From positions 372,001 to 436,000 of the forward strand of contig NZ_JACVPO010000001.1 of the NCBI RefSeq assembly GCF_018881835.1: a DNA stretch of 64,000 nt, read 5' to 3'. This document shows, piece after piece, positions 27,073 to 34,948 of the stretch. Each line of letters starts with the position of its first letter. Positions within the stretch are counted from its first letter, which is position 1. The DNA is from Polynucleobacter hallstattensis (GTDB lineage Bacteria > Pseudomonadota > Gammaproteobacteria > Burkholderiales > Burkholderiaceae). Below the pieces are notes generated by a model. The model did no database searches. It had not been told where the DNA came from and was given only the letters and a program-made list of their open reading frames with translations. A program made the position numbers and the translations under genes.

Positions 27073-27981
27073 TTATTGTTGAGTTGATAGGCCATCTAGT
27101 TGGCGTTGAAGGCTTTCATTTTTGACTGCAATTCTATTCAGAGTGTTCATCTTCGGTTTTCCCAGATCATCAAATATGGGTTTAATATCTTCAACTTTTT
27201 TTATGTGGCAGGTCAAATCGTCTATTTCATAAAAAGAGTAGCCCAATGGTGAAAGTTCACTAAAGACTTCAGATCCAGCTGTATGGTCTATGCACTCAAA
27301 GAAAATAGTGGGTAATCCTCGATTAAGGATGCTCGACATTCCTCGCAAACAAGAACCTTCAAATCCTTCTACATCAATTTTGATGAGGTCAATTGTTTCA
27401 TGCATGTTTTGCGGGAAAAAATCATCTAGCTTTACCACTTGAATGGGGGTGATATGAGAGTTATTTCTTGCGCCAATTGATCCTCCTGTACTTAAATAGC
27501 TTATATCGGTAGATATTGAGAAAGGCATCATTTCGTTTCTTTCACCTACACCTAGCATGTGAGCGCAATTGGCATTAAATCCATTTCTACGTAGGTTCAA
27601 GTTTAAGCGGGCAAAATTCATAAAGTGCGGTTCATATGCAAATATGCTTGCATTAGAATTCGTGCTGGCGGCAGTCAAAGTATAGGCTCCAGTATGCGCC
27701 CCTATATCAACAATTACTTTAGATTTTGAACAGATATTAGACCAAGTCTTTAGTGTGAAATATTCATAACGCCCATTCCAGAAAAAACGTAATACAACGC
27801 CATCATCAGCCCCAGCCAAATACATGGAAAACTGAGAATTGTCGGATGGATTGCAATTTACCCAATCAAAAAATTTTGGTAAGTTTGTTAATTCACTAAT
27901 TGAGTAATTATTGCGATTTGGGTGTTGATTGCGATAGGCTATCGCATCCTCTATGGTGAGATTATTATTTTGAATAACCAT
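27073..27981 (-). CDS. FkbM-family methyltransferase (element cargo)
   Basis: The 302-residue SAM-dependent methyltransferase has motif I VIVDIGAHTGAYTLTA (about residue 90), IFAYEPHFMNFARLNLNLRR, and the family signature DLIKIDVEGFEGSCLRGM followed by PTIFFEC. FkbM enzymes O-methylate sugars of surface glycans or natural products. It is intact, unlike the FkbM pseudogene at 18926. It lies within the integrated element, divergent from a glycosyltransferase, so the pair may be mobile glycan-modifying cargo. Confidence 0.82.
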   Translation of the reverse strand: MVIQNNNLTIEDAIAYRNQHPNRNNYSISELTNLPKFFDWVNCNPSDNSQFSMYLAGADDGVVLRFFWNGRYEYFTLKTWSNICSKSKVIVDIGAHTGAYTLTAASTNSNASIFAYEPHFMNFARLNLNLRRNGFNANCAHMLGVGERNEMMPFSISTDISYLSTGGSIGARNNSHITPIQVVKLDDFFPQNMHETIDLIKIDVEGFEGSCLRGMSSILNRGLPTIFFECIDHTAGSEVFSELSPLGYSFYEIDDLTCHIKKVEDIKPIFDDLGKPKMNTLNRIAVKNESLQRQLDGLSTQQ

Positions 27982-28118
27982 TAAATCCTCTAAATTTGAT
28001 TAATGTTGTATTGATCTGTATGTAACTTGGCGGAACTATAATCTATTATGACTAATTTTATTGAATCGCTGATATATATTAACTATCAACTAAAGGCTAT
28101 AGAAATTTCTTACATTTT

Positions 28119-28817
28119 ATGAATAAATCCATATTTTGTTTTTTCCATATAGGTAGTGATTCAAGCTGCCCCCAAATGCTTGTAGATTCTATTAGGAAAT
28201 TTAATCCTAATTCAGAAATAGTCTATTGCACAGATCGCCATTCTCCAAATATAAACGGAGTAACTCATCGCTTGGAGTTTGATGGCAATCCTCACGAGAT
28301 TATGACGTTCCGACTGAATAGTTTTGCCAGCTCTGGGATTGGTGGGCCTGCTATATATTTAGATACGGATATGTTGTGCCTAAGATCGTTTGATCCAGAG
28401 AAATTTTTGGAGAGTAAAGATCTCTATATATGCGAGAGATCATTTGGCGGGGACGCATTATTTAATGGAAATTTCCGTGGAATGAATTATCTTGAGTATG
28501 ACCAAATGCCGCTTGGTAAGGTTTATCCTTATTTAGCCTGTACAACAATTACAAGAAATTCGGAGGTATGGATTGAGCTTGCTGATGTGTGTGATGGCCT
28601 AAGTGAAAAATTTCGAATTTGGTATGGGGATCAGGAAGCCTTAAAAATTGTTGCAAAAAGAAAGTCTAATGGGCAATTAGGATTCATACCTGAACATACT
28701 TATGCATGTTTACCTGAAAACATGAATTATGTTTCTCAAGCAACTTTTCTACACTTTAAGGGACCCGCAAGAAAAGGCCTAATGATCGATTTTTATAAAA
28801 AAATAATGGAACTTTAG
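28119..28817 (+). CDS. Putative glycosyltransferase (element cargo)
   Basis: The 232-residue protein has a GT-A-like start (SIFCFFHIGSDSSCPQMLVD) and the DxD motif in PAIYLDTDMLCLRSFDPEKF near residue 88. A late FLHFKGPARKGLM may supply the diphosphate-binding histidine. It resembles small GT8/GT32-type enzymes. It is encoded divergently from the FkbM methyltransferase inside the element. Confidence 0.7.
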   Translation: MNKSIFCFFHIGSDSSCPQMLVDSIRKFNPNSEIVYCTDRHSPNINGVTHRLEFDGNPHEIMTFRLNSFASSGIGGPAIYLDTDMLCLRSFDPEKFLESKDLYICERSFGGDALFNGNFRGMNYLEYDQMPLGKVYPYLACTTITRNSEVWIELADVCDGLSEKFRIWYGDQEALKIVAKRKSNGQLGFIPEHTYACLPENMNYVSQATFLHFKGPARKGLMIDFYKKIMEL

Positions 28818-28979
28818 CGCCTCAAATAAATTGTGAAAGATTATTTGGTTATGTAATAAGTATTCAAGGACTATATTTTTTATGGTTCGTAGACAGACTA
28901 TTCACATTAATTTTCAGGTATAAATGAATTGCCGCCAGTAGCAGAGTGCTTCAAGATGGTTGTGTGACTAAAATAAAGC

Positions 28980-29213
28980 ATGTCATGTAATGCTAAAACA
29001 CGCTCGGGAGGCCTTTGTCAGAAGCATCCGCTAGTTGGTAAGGTTCGCTGTCGCTTGCATGGCGGTTTATCACCTTCTGGAGAGTTGCATTGGAATTATC
29101 GGCACGGTAATTGCACCAAGGAAAGTCGTAGGAAGCTTGCCGAAGGTAGCGCCTATATTAAGCTCTTAGGGGAGTTAGCAATCTACTTGGGATTGATTGA
29201 GCCTAAAAGATAG
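28980..29213 (+). CDS. HGG-motif small protein of mobile elements, 77 aa
   Basis: The protein starts MSCNAKTRSGGLCQKHPLVG and continues with RCRLHGGLSPSGELHWNYRHG. The C.AKTRSG..C...P..G..RCR.HGG.S pattern with paired cysteines and a histidine suggests a small zinc-binding domain (HGGxSTG type). This domain is frequent in prophages and integrative elements; its role is unclear. The basic YRHG...ESRRKLAEG tail fits nucleic-acid binding. No ribosome site is evident. Confidence 0.65.
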   Translation: MSCNAKTRSGGLCQKHPLVGKVRCRLHGGLSPSGELHWNYRHGNCTKESRRKLAEGSAYIKLLGELAIYLGLIEPKR

Positions 29214-29391
29214 CTAGCATTACGATGTTTGACGGTTTTTTGATATTTCCCAGCGGATATTTTCGCTACCCCATGAAACAGCTGAACTTACCCCTGTAGA
29301 TATCGCCTTAGCAATGCTCCCATTTTGTTCCTGATTTGTACTCATTTATCTCAACAGGTGACTGTGCCTTAATCTAGTAGGTGAGACTAAT

Positions 29392-30891
29392 ATGACAAAC
29401 AATCTCAAACAATATAAGACATATAACTTGCATTTGAAGCATATTCATATGCCAGAAGACCAGATATTTGAATATTTGGTTTCGATTGTTATGGGGCAGC
29501 TTTTGTCCAGACTGAAACTTCAAAATAAGCCTCAAGCCAAAATGCAGACTGCTCATGAGTTTGCTGCTCGCTCAATCATTGAGGGCTTGTATCAGGTGTA
29601 TGGAAGCAGGCATCGGCAATGTAGGCTTGCTGTTCCAACTAGCGATGGTGCATACGGTGATAAGCCTCACCAATTAAATGAATTAAGCCATACGGCTGTT
29701 TTAAGGGTTTTGGATACCCTAGAGTCCCTTGAGTGGGTTGAACGCAAAAAGGGCTTTAAGAATAAAAGTGGGGAGAATATCCCTACAACCATTAGAGCGG
29801 TAGGGGGTCTGCTTGAGGAATTTGAACGCACTAAATATGTATGGCGAAAGATTACCCCGAAGAAGCAGGATGTTATTGTTCTCAAGGATTTTGATCTCAA
29901 GACTAAATCTAAGATTCAATGTCCATTTAAGGACAATAACGATATCCGCAGATGGAGAAAAAATCTTCAGAGCTATAACAGCTTCATTACCCAAAATGCC
30001 ATCTGCCTATCTATTGATAAGCACCATCTGGATGCAGGCTTGATCGCCAAGATGACTAATGACAAATATCAACTTGATTGGGTCTTTGGAGATAGCAAGA
30101 AGAAGCCACGGATATTTAACTATCTGCATGTTCAGTTAAGACGGATCTTTTCCAGGAGAAGCTTTCAAAAGGGTGGTCGGTTTTATGGGGGTTGGTGGCA
30201 ATTTATTCCCAGTGAATACCGCAGATATATCACTATCAACGGCCTGCCAACTGTTGAGGTTGATTACTCTGAGCTTCATCCAAGGATGATGTACCGAGAT
30301 GCTAATTTGCCACTACCAGAAGGTGACCTATACGATCTTGGGCTGCGTTATGAGGGCAAGGAATATGACAAGAACATTGAGCCATACAAATCCAAAAGGA
30401 AGGTGATTAAGACATATATCAATGCCATGATTAACGATGATCGGGGCAACTTTAAGCTCAATAGTCGACAAATCAAGATAATGGAAATGAATACCGCCCA
30501 GCTAGAGTCATGGGTAATCAAAAAGCATCCGATCATTCAAGAGATCAAGGGCAAAGGATTCGGTCTGAGGTACCAGTTTGTTGACTCCCAGATTGCTGAG
30601 ATGGTGATGTTGAAATTGTTGGGTCAAGACATTCTGTGTTTGCCCGTCCATGACTCGTTCATATGCCAAGAACATCACCTACCTGAGTTGGAGCTTGCTA
30701 TGCGTGAAGCCTATGAGGCGGTATTAGGTTCGGTTCCACAACTGAAAGATCCTGAGCAGTTCAAAACGGATTTTGAGCCAGTCTATTATCCAAGTGGTCA
30801 GCTTGATCTCACCTATATGAAGAACAAGTACGCAGATTCTCAGCATGATGAGTTCTTGAGTGCTTTCTGGAAATATCAGCCAAAGAGCTGA
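29392..30891 (+). CDS. Winged-helix plus family-A DNA-polymerase-like replication protein
   Basis: The 499-residue protein has a winged-helix region at about 50-125 (LSHTAVLRVLDTLESLEWVE) and a C-terminal palm/fingers core. Motif A is VEVDYSELHPR (D291), parallel to DYSQIELR of Pol I. A motif-B-like helix is R336, K340, N344 (RKVIKTYINAMIN, lacking the usual YG end). Motif C is LPVHDSF (H420, D421). There is no exonuclease domain, so this is a minimal polymerase likely serving replication or fill-in of the element. Ribosome site AGGTGAG precedes the ATG. The motif calls are by eye. Confidence 0.7.
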   Translation: MTNNLKQYKTYNLHLKHIHMPEDQIFEYLVSIVMGQLLSRLKLQNKPQAKMQTAHEFAARSIIEGLYQVYGSRHRQCRLAVPTSDGAYGDKPHQLNELSHTAVLRVLDTLESLEWVERKKGFKNKSGENIPTTIRAVGGLLEEFERTKYVWRKITPKKQDVIVLKDFDLKTKSKIQCPFKDNNDIRRWRKNLQSYNSFITQNAICLSIDKHHLDAGLIAKMTNDKYQLDWVFGDSKKKPRIFNYLHVQLRRIFSRRSFQKGGRFYGGWWQFIPSEYRRYITINGLPTVEVDYSELHPRMMYRDANLPLPEGDLYDLGLRYEGKEYDKNIEPYKSKRKVIKTYINAMINDDRGNFKLNSRQIKIMEMNTAQLESWVIKKHPIIQEIKGKGFGLRYQFVDSQIAEMVMLKLLGQDILCLPVHDSFICQEHHLPELELAMREAYEAVLGSVPQLKDPEQFKTDFEPVYYPSGQLDLTYMKNKYADSQHDEFLSAFWKYQPKS

Positions 30892-31015
30892 GGAGTCAAA
30901 CTGCTATCCAGTGGTTGCCTCTTCCCCTCCATTATGTGAAGAAAACTCTGAGAAATATCAGAAAATATCAACAAATACAATGAGATACATCGACACTGCT
31001 AAATTTGGCGAATCC

Positions 31016-31999
31016 TTACCCCAGCTTCATAGCTAGCTGCTCAGCATTTGGATGGAAGTAACGCTTGAGCATAGCTAGACTCTTGTGTCCAGTTACGGCT
31101 GATAGCTCAAGAAGATTCGGTAGCTTCTCTGATAGTCGTGTGGCTGCGGTATGTCTGAGATCATGAATCCGCAAATCGGCAAGTCCAGCACGGTCTCTAG
31201 CTCGCTTAAAGTTCGTCTCTAGAGCTGCAAAGTTGATGGGTAGAACTCTGCCATCAATACTCCTTGGTAGTGATTGGAGAGTCTCTATTGATCTCGTGGA
31301 TAGCGGAACTCTTCTAGATTCACCATTCTTAGTCAGAGTCAAAAAAGCTGTCCGAGTTTGGTAATCAATATTCTCCCAGCGAAGGCTCAAAATCTCGCCC
31401 CTACGCATTGCAGTCTCAATGGCAAGGATTACAAACGGTCTTGTGTAGATGTTGCGGTTGGCTTTCGGGGTGCATGCCTCTAGCAGAATCCTTTCCTCAT
31501 CGTAAGTAAGCACCCGATTTCTACCTTGAGGTTGAGCTGGCTTTCTAACGCCTAAAACGGGATTGGGAGTGTTCAAACCCCACTCTCTGCGAGCATGGTT
31601 AATGATGGAGGAAAAGTAGGCTAGCTCACGAACAACTGTGCTGGGCTTGATCTCTTGTAAACGCTCATCACGGTACTTGGCAATCTTGGCAGATGTCAGT
31701 GTTGCCATATTCTCTTTAGCAATCGGTCTTCTCATGATGGCTTTAAGGCGAATAGTGTCTGCCCCAGCTCCACGCATTAGTGGTGTGACTTCTCGAAGAT
31801 ATCTCTCTATGAGTTCACCAAAGGTAGTCTTTTGAGCTTGGTGGATATTTGTATATGTTCCCCTGTCCCATTCCACCTCAACGCTTCTTGCCCAGCGTTC
31901 GGCATCTTCTTTGGACTGGAATGTTTTGGCTAGAGATTGTTCCCCTTTGCGAGAAACACGAGCTTGCCACTTGTTACTTCTGAATCGAATTGATGCCAT
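31016..31999 (-). CDS. Tyrosine recombinase / integrase
   Basis: The 327-residue protein has the full phage-integrase layout: an N-terminal AP2-like arm-binding segment (SIRFRSNKWQARVSRKG, TFQSKEDAERWA), a core-binding domain (60-160), and a catalytic domain with R199 (AMRRGEILSLRW), K224, H279-x-x-R282 (HDLRHTAATRL), H305 (TGHKSLAML) and nucleophile Y314 (KRYFHP). All catalytic residues are present, so it should be active. It reads away from the attachment end, 171 bases from the crossover at 32170, with candidate arm repeats directly upstream. Confidence 0.93.
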   Translation of the reverse strand: MASIRFRSNKWQARVSRKGEQSLAKTFQSKEDAERWARSVEVEWDRGTYTNIHQAQKTTFGELIERYLREVTPLMRGAGADTIRLKAIMRRPIAKENMATLTSAKIAKYRDERLQEIKPSTVVRELAYFSSIINHARREWGLNTPNPVLGVRKPAQPQGRNRVLTYDEERILLEACTPKANRNIYTRPFVILAIETAMRRGEILSLRWENIDYQTRTAFLTLTKNGESRRVPLSTRSIETLQSLPRSIDGRVLPINFAALETNFKRARDRAGLADLRIHDLRHTAATRLSEKLPNLLELSAVTGHKSLAMLKRYFHPNAEQLAMKLG

Positions 32000-32011
32000 T
32001 TCTTATCCTTC

Positions 32012-32033
32012 ACTTGGACAAGATTTGGACAAG
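32012..32033 (+). repeat. TTGGACAA pair, right copy (candidate integrase arm site)
   Basis: ACTTGGACAAGA and TTTGGACAAG lie just upstream of the integrase start. It matches 26903-26925 in word, spacing and orientation. It may also serve in autoregulation of the integrase promoter. Confidence 0.7.
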
Positions 32034-32076
32034 ACTAAAAGTTACATACTTTGAATGGTGCTTAGGTTAGCGTCCA

Positions 32077-32169
32077 CTATCCCGCCTTCCACTCCCCAGA
32101 CTTGCCACCACTTTTCTCTAGTAGGTGGACATCACCCATCACCATGCCTCTATCAACCGCTTTAGCCAT
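32077..32169 (-). other. moaC 3' end carried by the integrated element
   Basis: Minus-strand translation from the crossover ATG reads [19 protein letters not shown] then [11 protein letters not shown] and a TAG stop at 32077. This is the complete conserved MoaC C-terminus (E. coli ends with [20 protein letters not shown]...). Elements that integrate inside a gene commonly carry its 3' end to restore it, so the native target of this integrase is most probably moaC. It is fused in frame to the glycosyltransferase 5' half here. Confidence 0.88.
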
Positions 32170-32505
32170 ACACAGAACATCTCTGTAGAAGTCTGACATG
32201 CCCGACTCAAAGCCAAGATGGTGATCCGTATAATCCATAAATATCTTGGCTCCAGATAACTTTGCATATTCTATTTGCTGCAGCCACTGATTTTGTCGAT
32301 CCAGAATATTATTACCGCCAATTTTGGTAATTATCACCTTATCTGTAGGGTTAACGATAACCTCACCAAAAGTCACTTTTTCACCGTGTTCTATAAGACC
32401 TCTGATTGCAGGGCCAATGCGCAATCTGATACTTGCCATATTCGATCTAAATATGGACTCTAAGTTTTCATCGATTGCTGGGAGTAAAAAATGTATGCTG
32501 TTCAA
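32166..32505 (-). pseudogene. 5' half of the split glycosyltransferase gene
   Basis: The frame starts with TTG at 32505 (AGGA six bases upstream) and encodes the N-terminal GT-B half: [40 protein letters not shown] and [20 protein letters not shown], then YRDVLCM at the crossover. The continuing 29 residues to 32077 are MoaC. The matching 3' half is at 26177-26813. The original enzyme would have been about 325 residues. Confidence 0.85.
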
Positions 32506-32532
32506 AATAATTCCTAAAGAAAATTTTATAGC

Positions 32533-33057
32533 CTACCTTACTCCTGTAATCCTCATATCTCTTGGCTCTCTCAGTTTGTACTCCGCAGGCTCTTGGCGCA
32601 AATCCTTTAGCCCTGCTTCATTCATAACTTGAGCTAAAGATAGGGGGGTATAACCCCATCTGTGCACCATCAATGGATCCGTCCATCTAGGATCTCCATA
32701 AAATACCCACATTGTTCTCTGCCCCTCCACTCCAGGTTGAGACATCAAATCAGGATTTTTTAAAAACTCTTCGCAAGCAGACTTTAAGTTAGGGCACTCA
32801 AGAATTAATTTTCCTCCTGGCTTTAAAACTCGAACCCACTCTTTGAGAATGGATACCACCTCCCAGCGCCAAAAATGCTCTACGACATGAACTGCCAATA
32901 TTTCATCTGCATATCCATCTGAAAAAATATCTAATTTTCTAACATCACAAATGATATCGGGCTTATGCCCAGCACGCTCTGATACCGTATCTACATTTAT
33001 ATAACCACTTAGAATCTTATCTCCACAGCCTAGATTTAATTTAATTCCATTTTCCAT
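32533..33057 (-). CDS. Class I SAM-dependent methyltransferase, 174 aa
   Basis: The protein has motif I LNLGCGDKILSGYINVD, D at the end of strand 2, ADEILAVHVVEHF and RVLKPGGKLILECPN, the standard methyltransferase-11 pattern with an added short C-terminus. Such enzymes modify sugars, lipids or small molecules. It sits 27 bases upstream of the split glycosyltransferase on the same strand, so they probably formed an operon before the insertion. Confidence 0.82.
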   Translation of the reverse strand: MENGIKLNLGCGDKILSGYINVDTVSERAGHKPDIICDVRKLDIFSDGYADEILAVHVVEHFWRWEVVSILKEWVRVLKPGGKLILECPNLKSACEEFLKNPDLMSQPGVEGQRTMWVFYGDPRWTDPLMVHRWGYTPLSLAQVMNEAGLKDLRQEPAEYKLREPRDMRITGVR

Positions 33058-33195
33058 AGATTTTCTTTTAAGGATTAATTATGCTTACTTTCACTACTAT
33101 AATAGAAAATGGATAATTCTAGAAATATCATACTAAATCACCACTGAGCTAGTTTATAAATGCTCGTTACATACAAATGATGGATGCAATTTTAT

Positions 33196-33372
33196 TTATT
33201 GATGTGATTGATTAATAGCTGATATATATTCTTTAGCTTCATGGAATTTTGGTAATCTAATAAATAAGCCATTTTTTAATAGTTTTGCCGCTATGTTTAA
33301 TCTTTCATCTATATCCTCTGCACTGTTTATGGCAATAAATTTAGGAGTTAAATGAGTTTTATTATTTTTCCT
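33196..33372 (-). pseudogene. Open gene fragment without a start
   Basis: In a frame different from the preceding TPR gene, about 55 codons are open and protein-like (LTPKFIAINSAEDIDERLNI, then KLLKNGLFIRLPKFHEA) and stop at 33196. There is no start codon. It may be the shifted original C-terminus of the TPR protein or the relic of a lost gene. The rest of the gap up to 33057 shows nothing recognisable. Confidence 0.35.
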
Positions 33373-34948
33373 TCAAATCCTCCTTAAGATTCGCAAACAC
33401 TCCAACCCAGTCAAATACTGCTGGCTGTCTATACAATATTAACGATTGATACCAAGGGCTATCTTTTCTACCCAACATCCAGCGCCAATCTGGCACATAA
33501 GGTAGTAAGACACGAGTATCTTTACCTAAAGCACCCGCTAAGTGCACTGTAGTGTTATCGATTGATATAATCAAATCACAAGCCTGAATGATCGCAGCTA
33601 AGCCATCAATATCATCATACTTATTTACTGAATCTAAATTGACAACCGTAACGCCCAAGTCTTTTTCAACTTGGGCAATTTCTTCGTCAACCTCACCATA
33701 CTGAAGGTTGACATATAAGAGATCGTCCTCAGCCAACATGCTGATAAAGTCTTTTAAGTGAACACTTCGGAAAAGCCCGGTTTTATCAGCTTTACTAAGC
33801 CAACTAATGCCACATAACTTTTTAGAATGTGGATTCTTCAGTCTAATCTCCTCTTGAATTTGAGAGACTCTTTTTTGATCAGCCTTCAGGTAGCCCTGTG
33901 AAAGTGGAATATTATGCAAGTTTGTTTTAAAAGCACGGGGGAGTGACATGATCGGACAGCGATAATCAAAGTGCGGCAGAGCATCATCTACACTTACTAC
34001 TTCATATCTACCGTCAAGACTATTGAGCAAGGTCACTAACTTCTTAGGGGCCTCTAAAATCACATGGGCACCTAAATCTGAAAGAGGATTAACATAGCGA
34101 CAAAATTGAATAATATCGCCAATACCCTGCTCAGCTTGCAATAAGATTGTTTTTCCTGACAATGATTGGGAGCCTAGCCAGAGGGGTCCAGGGGATGCTC
34201 TTGCAAGACCACCAAATTTACCATTACGCCAGCGCCATTCATATGACTCAAAACCTTCGTCAAACTGTCCATTGACAAGAAGTGACATAGATTTATTCCA
34301 ATTCGCCTCTGGATAATCAGGCTTCATATAAAGCGCACGCTCGTAACTCGCTATCGCCTTGGAAATAAGACCTAGGTCCGTAAGTACATTTCCTCGATTA
34401 TTAAAGACCATAGGTAAATCCGGATTCAAACTAATAGAATAGTCATACAATGAAAGAGCCTCATCATATCGACCTAAATTACGCAGGGCATTGCCATAGT
34501 TTAGAAAAGTGGCCGGATCGTTCGGATCTAGTTGTATTGAATTAGAGTAGCTTGCTAAAGCCTCAGGGTATCGTCCTTGATCTCTAAGTACGTTACCACG
34601 GTTCATATAAGCTTGGGCAAATTTTGGATTAATCCTAATAGCCTGATCATAACTTTCAAGCGCCTCAGAGTATCGACCAAGCTCTTTAAAAGTATTACCA
34701 AGGTGAGAATGAAAGGATGCTTGATGAGGACAAATTGAGATTGCCTTACTAAATAAAATTAAGGCTTGTTGATAATTTTTAAGGGAATAATCTACCAAAC
34801 CAAGTAAATTAAGCGCACCACAATCATTTGGATCCTCTTGTAAAATCCTTTCGTAAATAACCCTTGCATCCTCAAAATTTCCAGCATGGAAGAGTGCTAC
34901 CGCCTCCTCAATTTGGCTTTTTTTTAATTCAATTCGATTACCGCTCAA
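33362..34948 (-). CDS. TPR protein with GT9-like domain (duplication copy 1)
   Basis: The 528-residue protein has about seven TPRs (residues 10-240) and a C-terminal glycosyltransferase-like domain with LQAEQGIGDIIQFCRYV, ISWLSKADKTGLFRSVHLKD and LIISIDNTTVHLAGALGKDT. The start is TTG at 34948 with AGGGGG just upstream; an ATG 6 codons further out is put out of frame by one extra A compared with copy 2, which supports the TTG. The C-terminal domain and first TPRs are nearly identical to copy 2, while the middle TPRs differ. Confidence 0.8.
   Translation of the reverse strand: MSGNRIELKKSQIEEAVALFHAGNFEDARVIYERILQEDPNDCGALNLLGLVDYSLKNYQQALILFSKAISICPHQASFHSHLGNTFKELGRYSEALESYDQAIRINPKFAQAYMNRGNVLRDQGRYPEALASYSNSIQLDPNDPATFLNYGNALRNLGRYDEALSLYDYSISLNPDLPMVFNNRGNVLTDLGLISKAIASYERALYMKPDYPEANWNKSMSLLVNGQFDEGFESYEWRWRNGKFGGLARASPGPLWLGSQSLSGKTILLQAEQGIGDIIQFCRYVNPLSDLGAHVILEAPKKLVTLLNSLDGRYEVVSVDDALPHFDYRCPIMSLPRAFKTNLHNIPLSQGYLKADQKRVSQIQEEIRLKNPHSKKLCGISWLSKADKTGLFRSVHLKDFISMLAEDDLLYVNLQYGEVDEEIAQVEKDLGVTVVNLDSVNKYDDIDGLAAIIQACDLIISIDNTTVHLAGALGKDTRVLLPYVPDWRWMLGRKDSPWYQSLILYRQPAVFDWVGVFANLKEDLKEK

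Larger units (their letters stand above)
26814..32170. mobile_element. 5.36-kb integrative element in a glycosyltransferase gene, moaC-derived att site
   Basis: The segment splits a glycosyltransferase gene and is flanked by the 5-bp direct repeat CCATA (26809-26813 and 32166-32170). Swapping partners at that repeat rebuilds both the glycosyltransferase and a MoaC segment, so this repeat marks the crossover. Contents: an intact tyrosine recombinase beside the right end, TTGGACAA arm-type repeats near both ends, a family-A-polymerase-like replication protein, an HGG-type small protein, an FkbM methyltransferase and a glycosyltransferase. No conjugation or capsid gene is seen, so it would need a helper or natural transformation to move between cells. 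Confidence 0.82.

Noticed and set aside
26804..32158. ATCAACC as crossover core of the integrative element
   Set aside because: This 7-bp word is also shared by both junctions, but recombining there would delete three residues from MoaC and leave an odd glycosyltransferase join; CCATA restores both proteins cleanly.
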